From assembly GCF_016859285.1 (NCBI RefSeq), contig NC_053406.1:6627001-6691000 (forward strand): DNA of 64,000 nt, given 5' to 3'. This DNA comes from Xiphias gladius (taxonomy: Eukaryota; Chordata; Actinopteri; Istiophoriformes; Xiphiidae). This document shows, piece after piece, positions 61,871 through 64,000 of this stretch; the first letter of the stretch is position 1, and every line of letters starts with the position of its first letter. A model generated the notes under the pieces. The model saw only the letters and a program-made list of their open reading frames with translations. It searched no databases and had not been told where the DNA came from. The position numbers and the translations under genes were made by a program.

Positions 61871-62980
61871 ATGAGAGGTGAGATTAGATACAAGTTGCAC
61901 TTACAGTTGCATAATACTCAGGAAGAAGATAGTTGGAGCTTCATAGACAACTTGGACTCCAGAATGACTTTTCAACAGAAAAGTCAGGCATAATAGAAGT
62001 AGTTCAGGTTAGAAATGTCCTGACTGAAGGTTGCTTATCAGTGATTGATGTCAAAATCTTTTACAATGCGGTAAGATAAAATGGTTGAAGATAATTGCCT
62101 GAGCAAAGGAAAGGCAACTAATGCAAAGCTTTTTTCTGGGTTTAGTGGTCTATAGCTTTGCTCTTATCCCCCCAGTTATTGTATTGCTGTTTCTGCTCCA
62201 TGCATCTTTTGGTGGGGATATGCGATATACCTGGGACGGACCTGTCCACACAAGACTGCAAGCAGACCCCGATATAAGTGCTGGTGAAAGATTGTTAATT
62301 GTCAATGTATAGTCAGTGTGTCTGCACACACTCTTATCTGCAACCTAATGTGTTAATGTGTGTGCTGAAGAACTGTACAAGGACCTGACAAAATCAAAGA
62401 CAGCCCTCAACAATATTAGGGGTGAGTGAAACATCCATGAGTCACACCAAACCAAGAGACAGTGCAGAACATTATCAACGTATCTTAAATAACAAGACAG
62501 ATTCATTACTTATACCTCTCACCTGAGTGTTTCTTCCCTGCTTTTCCAGCCAGTTGCAACGCCGTCTCCCTCGCTCTAACCAATGACAAAATTTTCGGCT
62601 GTTATGGCCCCTTCACCAATGACAAGCTCATCGTCTACAAAAATGTCCTCATCGACCTGGGTGGCAGCTACAATGTGCAGACAGGTGTCTTCGCTGTTCC
62701 CCGCTCTGGTGTTTACAGCCTTACCGTCACCATCTACGCCACTGTTACTTCTCGTAGGAACGTGGCCACCTGCACTAACCTGCAGGTTAACGACCAAGCG
62801 GTGGCGACACTCCTCGAACAAAATGGCCAGGATGTAGAAGACAGCACCAGTTTCGTTGTGGCCTTGCAGCTGAAGGCTGGGGACCAGGTGGCTGTCAACC
62901 TGCTCAAAGGATGTTTTGTCTGTGATAGCAACAGCCGCTATAACACTTTCACTGGCTTCCTGCTGTATGCTACTGACTAA
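61871..62980 (+). CDS. Secreted C1q-domain protein B (tandem paralogue)
   Basis: Four exons: 61871-61877, 62176-62283, 62371-62421, 62550-62980; 198 aa. Architecture copies gene A: Met-Arg mini-exon, signal peptide (RVIVLLFLLHASFGG), linker, short helix (ELYKDLTKSKTALNNIR) and C1q domain (about 56-198) ending NTFTGFLLYATD. Exon 3 is 90 bases shorter than in gene A and lacks the CVTDQASCGCC segment; its acceptor (gctgaag|aactg) is weak. The C1q domain keeps the paired Cys near CFVCDSN and gains CTNLQ, like CASLQ in A. The tandem position and high similarity, including 3' flank 'gctgctctgg', show local duplication. Function is inferred only from the domain. Confidence 0.92.
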
Positions 62981-64000
62981 GTTAGCGAAGTGTAGCTGCT
63001 CTGGGCTTTGTACTAGCCAGTGCCCTGTACTTACAAGGTTCAAGCTTGCTAGATGAAATCTTGCTGTGATGACAGTCATGACTTGTAGACCCTAGTCTCT
63101 GTTTGCTTTTATGTACTGTCACCCATCCCAACATAATGCTCTCATTCTTTTATTTTGTCCTGAGATCATGTCCCATCAGTTATCAATATTACCTCTTGAG
63201 AGAGGCCAGGTTTTTAATCCATTTTATCTGGATTCAACCCATGCTTTGTGTGAGCTTGCAAACTTTAAAAAACTGCTTTTATGTCTTTTTCATGTTAAGC
63301 ATCAAGTATCTTGTTTGTAATAGCTGTTGATCTTTAACTTATTGAAATGATGTGATGTAAATTGTGAAAAAAATTCTGCGTTTGAAACTTACCAAAAAAA
63401 ATAAACCAGACTTTTGAAGAAACTAGCTGGCATTGCAAATTGTTTCCATCCCCATCAAAGAAAAAATGAATGTGCAAAAGTGATGTCTACATTAAACACA
63501 TTGTTGTTGACAAAATTGGATGAAAAAATAAGCTACTGGTTAATATGACTTTAACATTTCTGAATTGCTATTTTTAGGAGCCAAATCTTTTTCAGTCACA
63601 TGAAAAAAAGATTTTATTGAAGCCCCTTAGTTACGCTGTGTCACTTCCTTTCTCATAGACCATGAAGATTCATTTAAATGAATGCCATGTGTATCACAAC
63701 ACAGATGAAATAGAGTCCATAATAAATCAAGTGTGACTACAGTAAGACATGGTTTAAAATATTTATTTAAAGGCTACTGCCCAACAGTATATTGTAGACT
63801 TTTTCTGTACTTAATTCTGGACATCCCATATCTGTAATGAAAGCAGTGAAGAAGACCGTGTCAGGGTCAAGTGAGATATGACCTATAACATATCTACAGA
63901 TTTCCACTTTTTCTTAAGTCATATTAAATATGCTCTCTTCATTATTTAACACAGCAACAGGATCTAGTAAGATGAGTGCGCTCAACCTTTATATCACTTT
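62981..64000. other. 3' flank of C1q gene B, no further gene seen
   Basis: Probable 3' UTR with AATAAA at 63400-63405, then AT-rich sequence to the window end. No exon or repeat was recognised. Confidence 0.5.

Overview
The window is eukaryotic nuclear DNA, almost certainly from a ray-finned (teleost, probably percomorph) fish. The genes have many short exons with GT/AG borders and introns of about 80 bp to 3 kb. Gene families and exon layouts are those of fish and mammals, and the background holds Tc1-like transposons, LINE tails, MITE-like repeats and long microsatellites. No rRNA, tRNA, CRISPR or bacterial-type features were seen. I rebuilt gene models by hand from splice sites; in all five single-locus genes and in both C1q genes the exon lengths sum to a multiple of three with consistent phases.

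Layout. (1) 1-22,840, minus strand: a tandem TCAF (TRPM8 channel-associated factor, FAM115) cluster. It holds the first three coding exons of one copy running off the left edge, a decayed third copy (4,841-6,250), and a complete 11-exon, 918-aa copy (12,925-22,385). Between the copies lies a 2.6-kb non-genic segment duplicated in tandem (period 3,512 bp). (2) 24,743-34,485, plus: PNKP, 17 coding exons, 610 aa. (3) 35,073-41,219, minus: complement factor B/C2-type protease, 19 coding exons, 782 aa. (4) 42,457-48,628, plus: MFRP, 13 exons, 596 aa. (5) 49,480-52,260, minus: NUDT8-type Nudix hydrolase with an unusually long N-terminus. (6) 52,942-57,319, plus: a TRIM E3 ligase (RING, B-box, coiled coil, PRY/SPRY). 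(7) 58,835-62,980, plus: two tandem secreted C1q-domain genes without collagen.

Transcription alternates. TCAF/PNKP, factor B/MFRP and NUDT8/TRIM are divergent pairs; PNKP/factor B and MFRP/NUDT8 are convergent. PNKP and factor B stop codons are only about 590 bp apart. Factor B, TRIM and C1q proteins all belong to families with innate-immune members, but nothing in the sequence shows co-regulation.

I found no convincing new gene system. The items most worth a second look are the TCAF copy-number history, a transposon ending about 10 bp from a TCAF splice donor, a (TG)n tract and a possible exitron in the TRIM gene, the long NUDT8 N-terminus, residue changes at normally conserved sites in PNKP and factor B, and loss of a Cys-rich segment in one of the two C1q genes.
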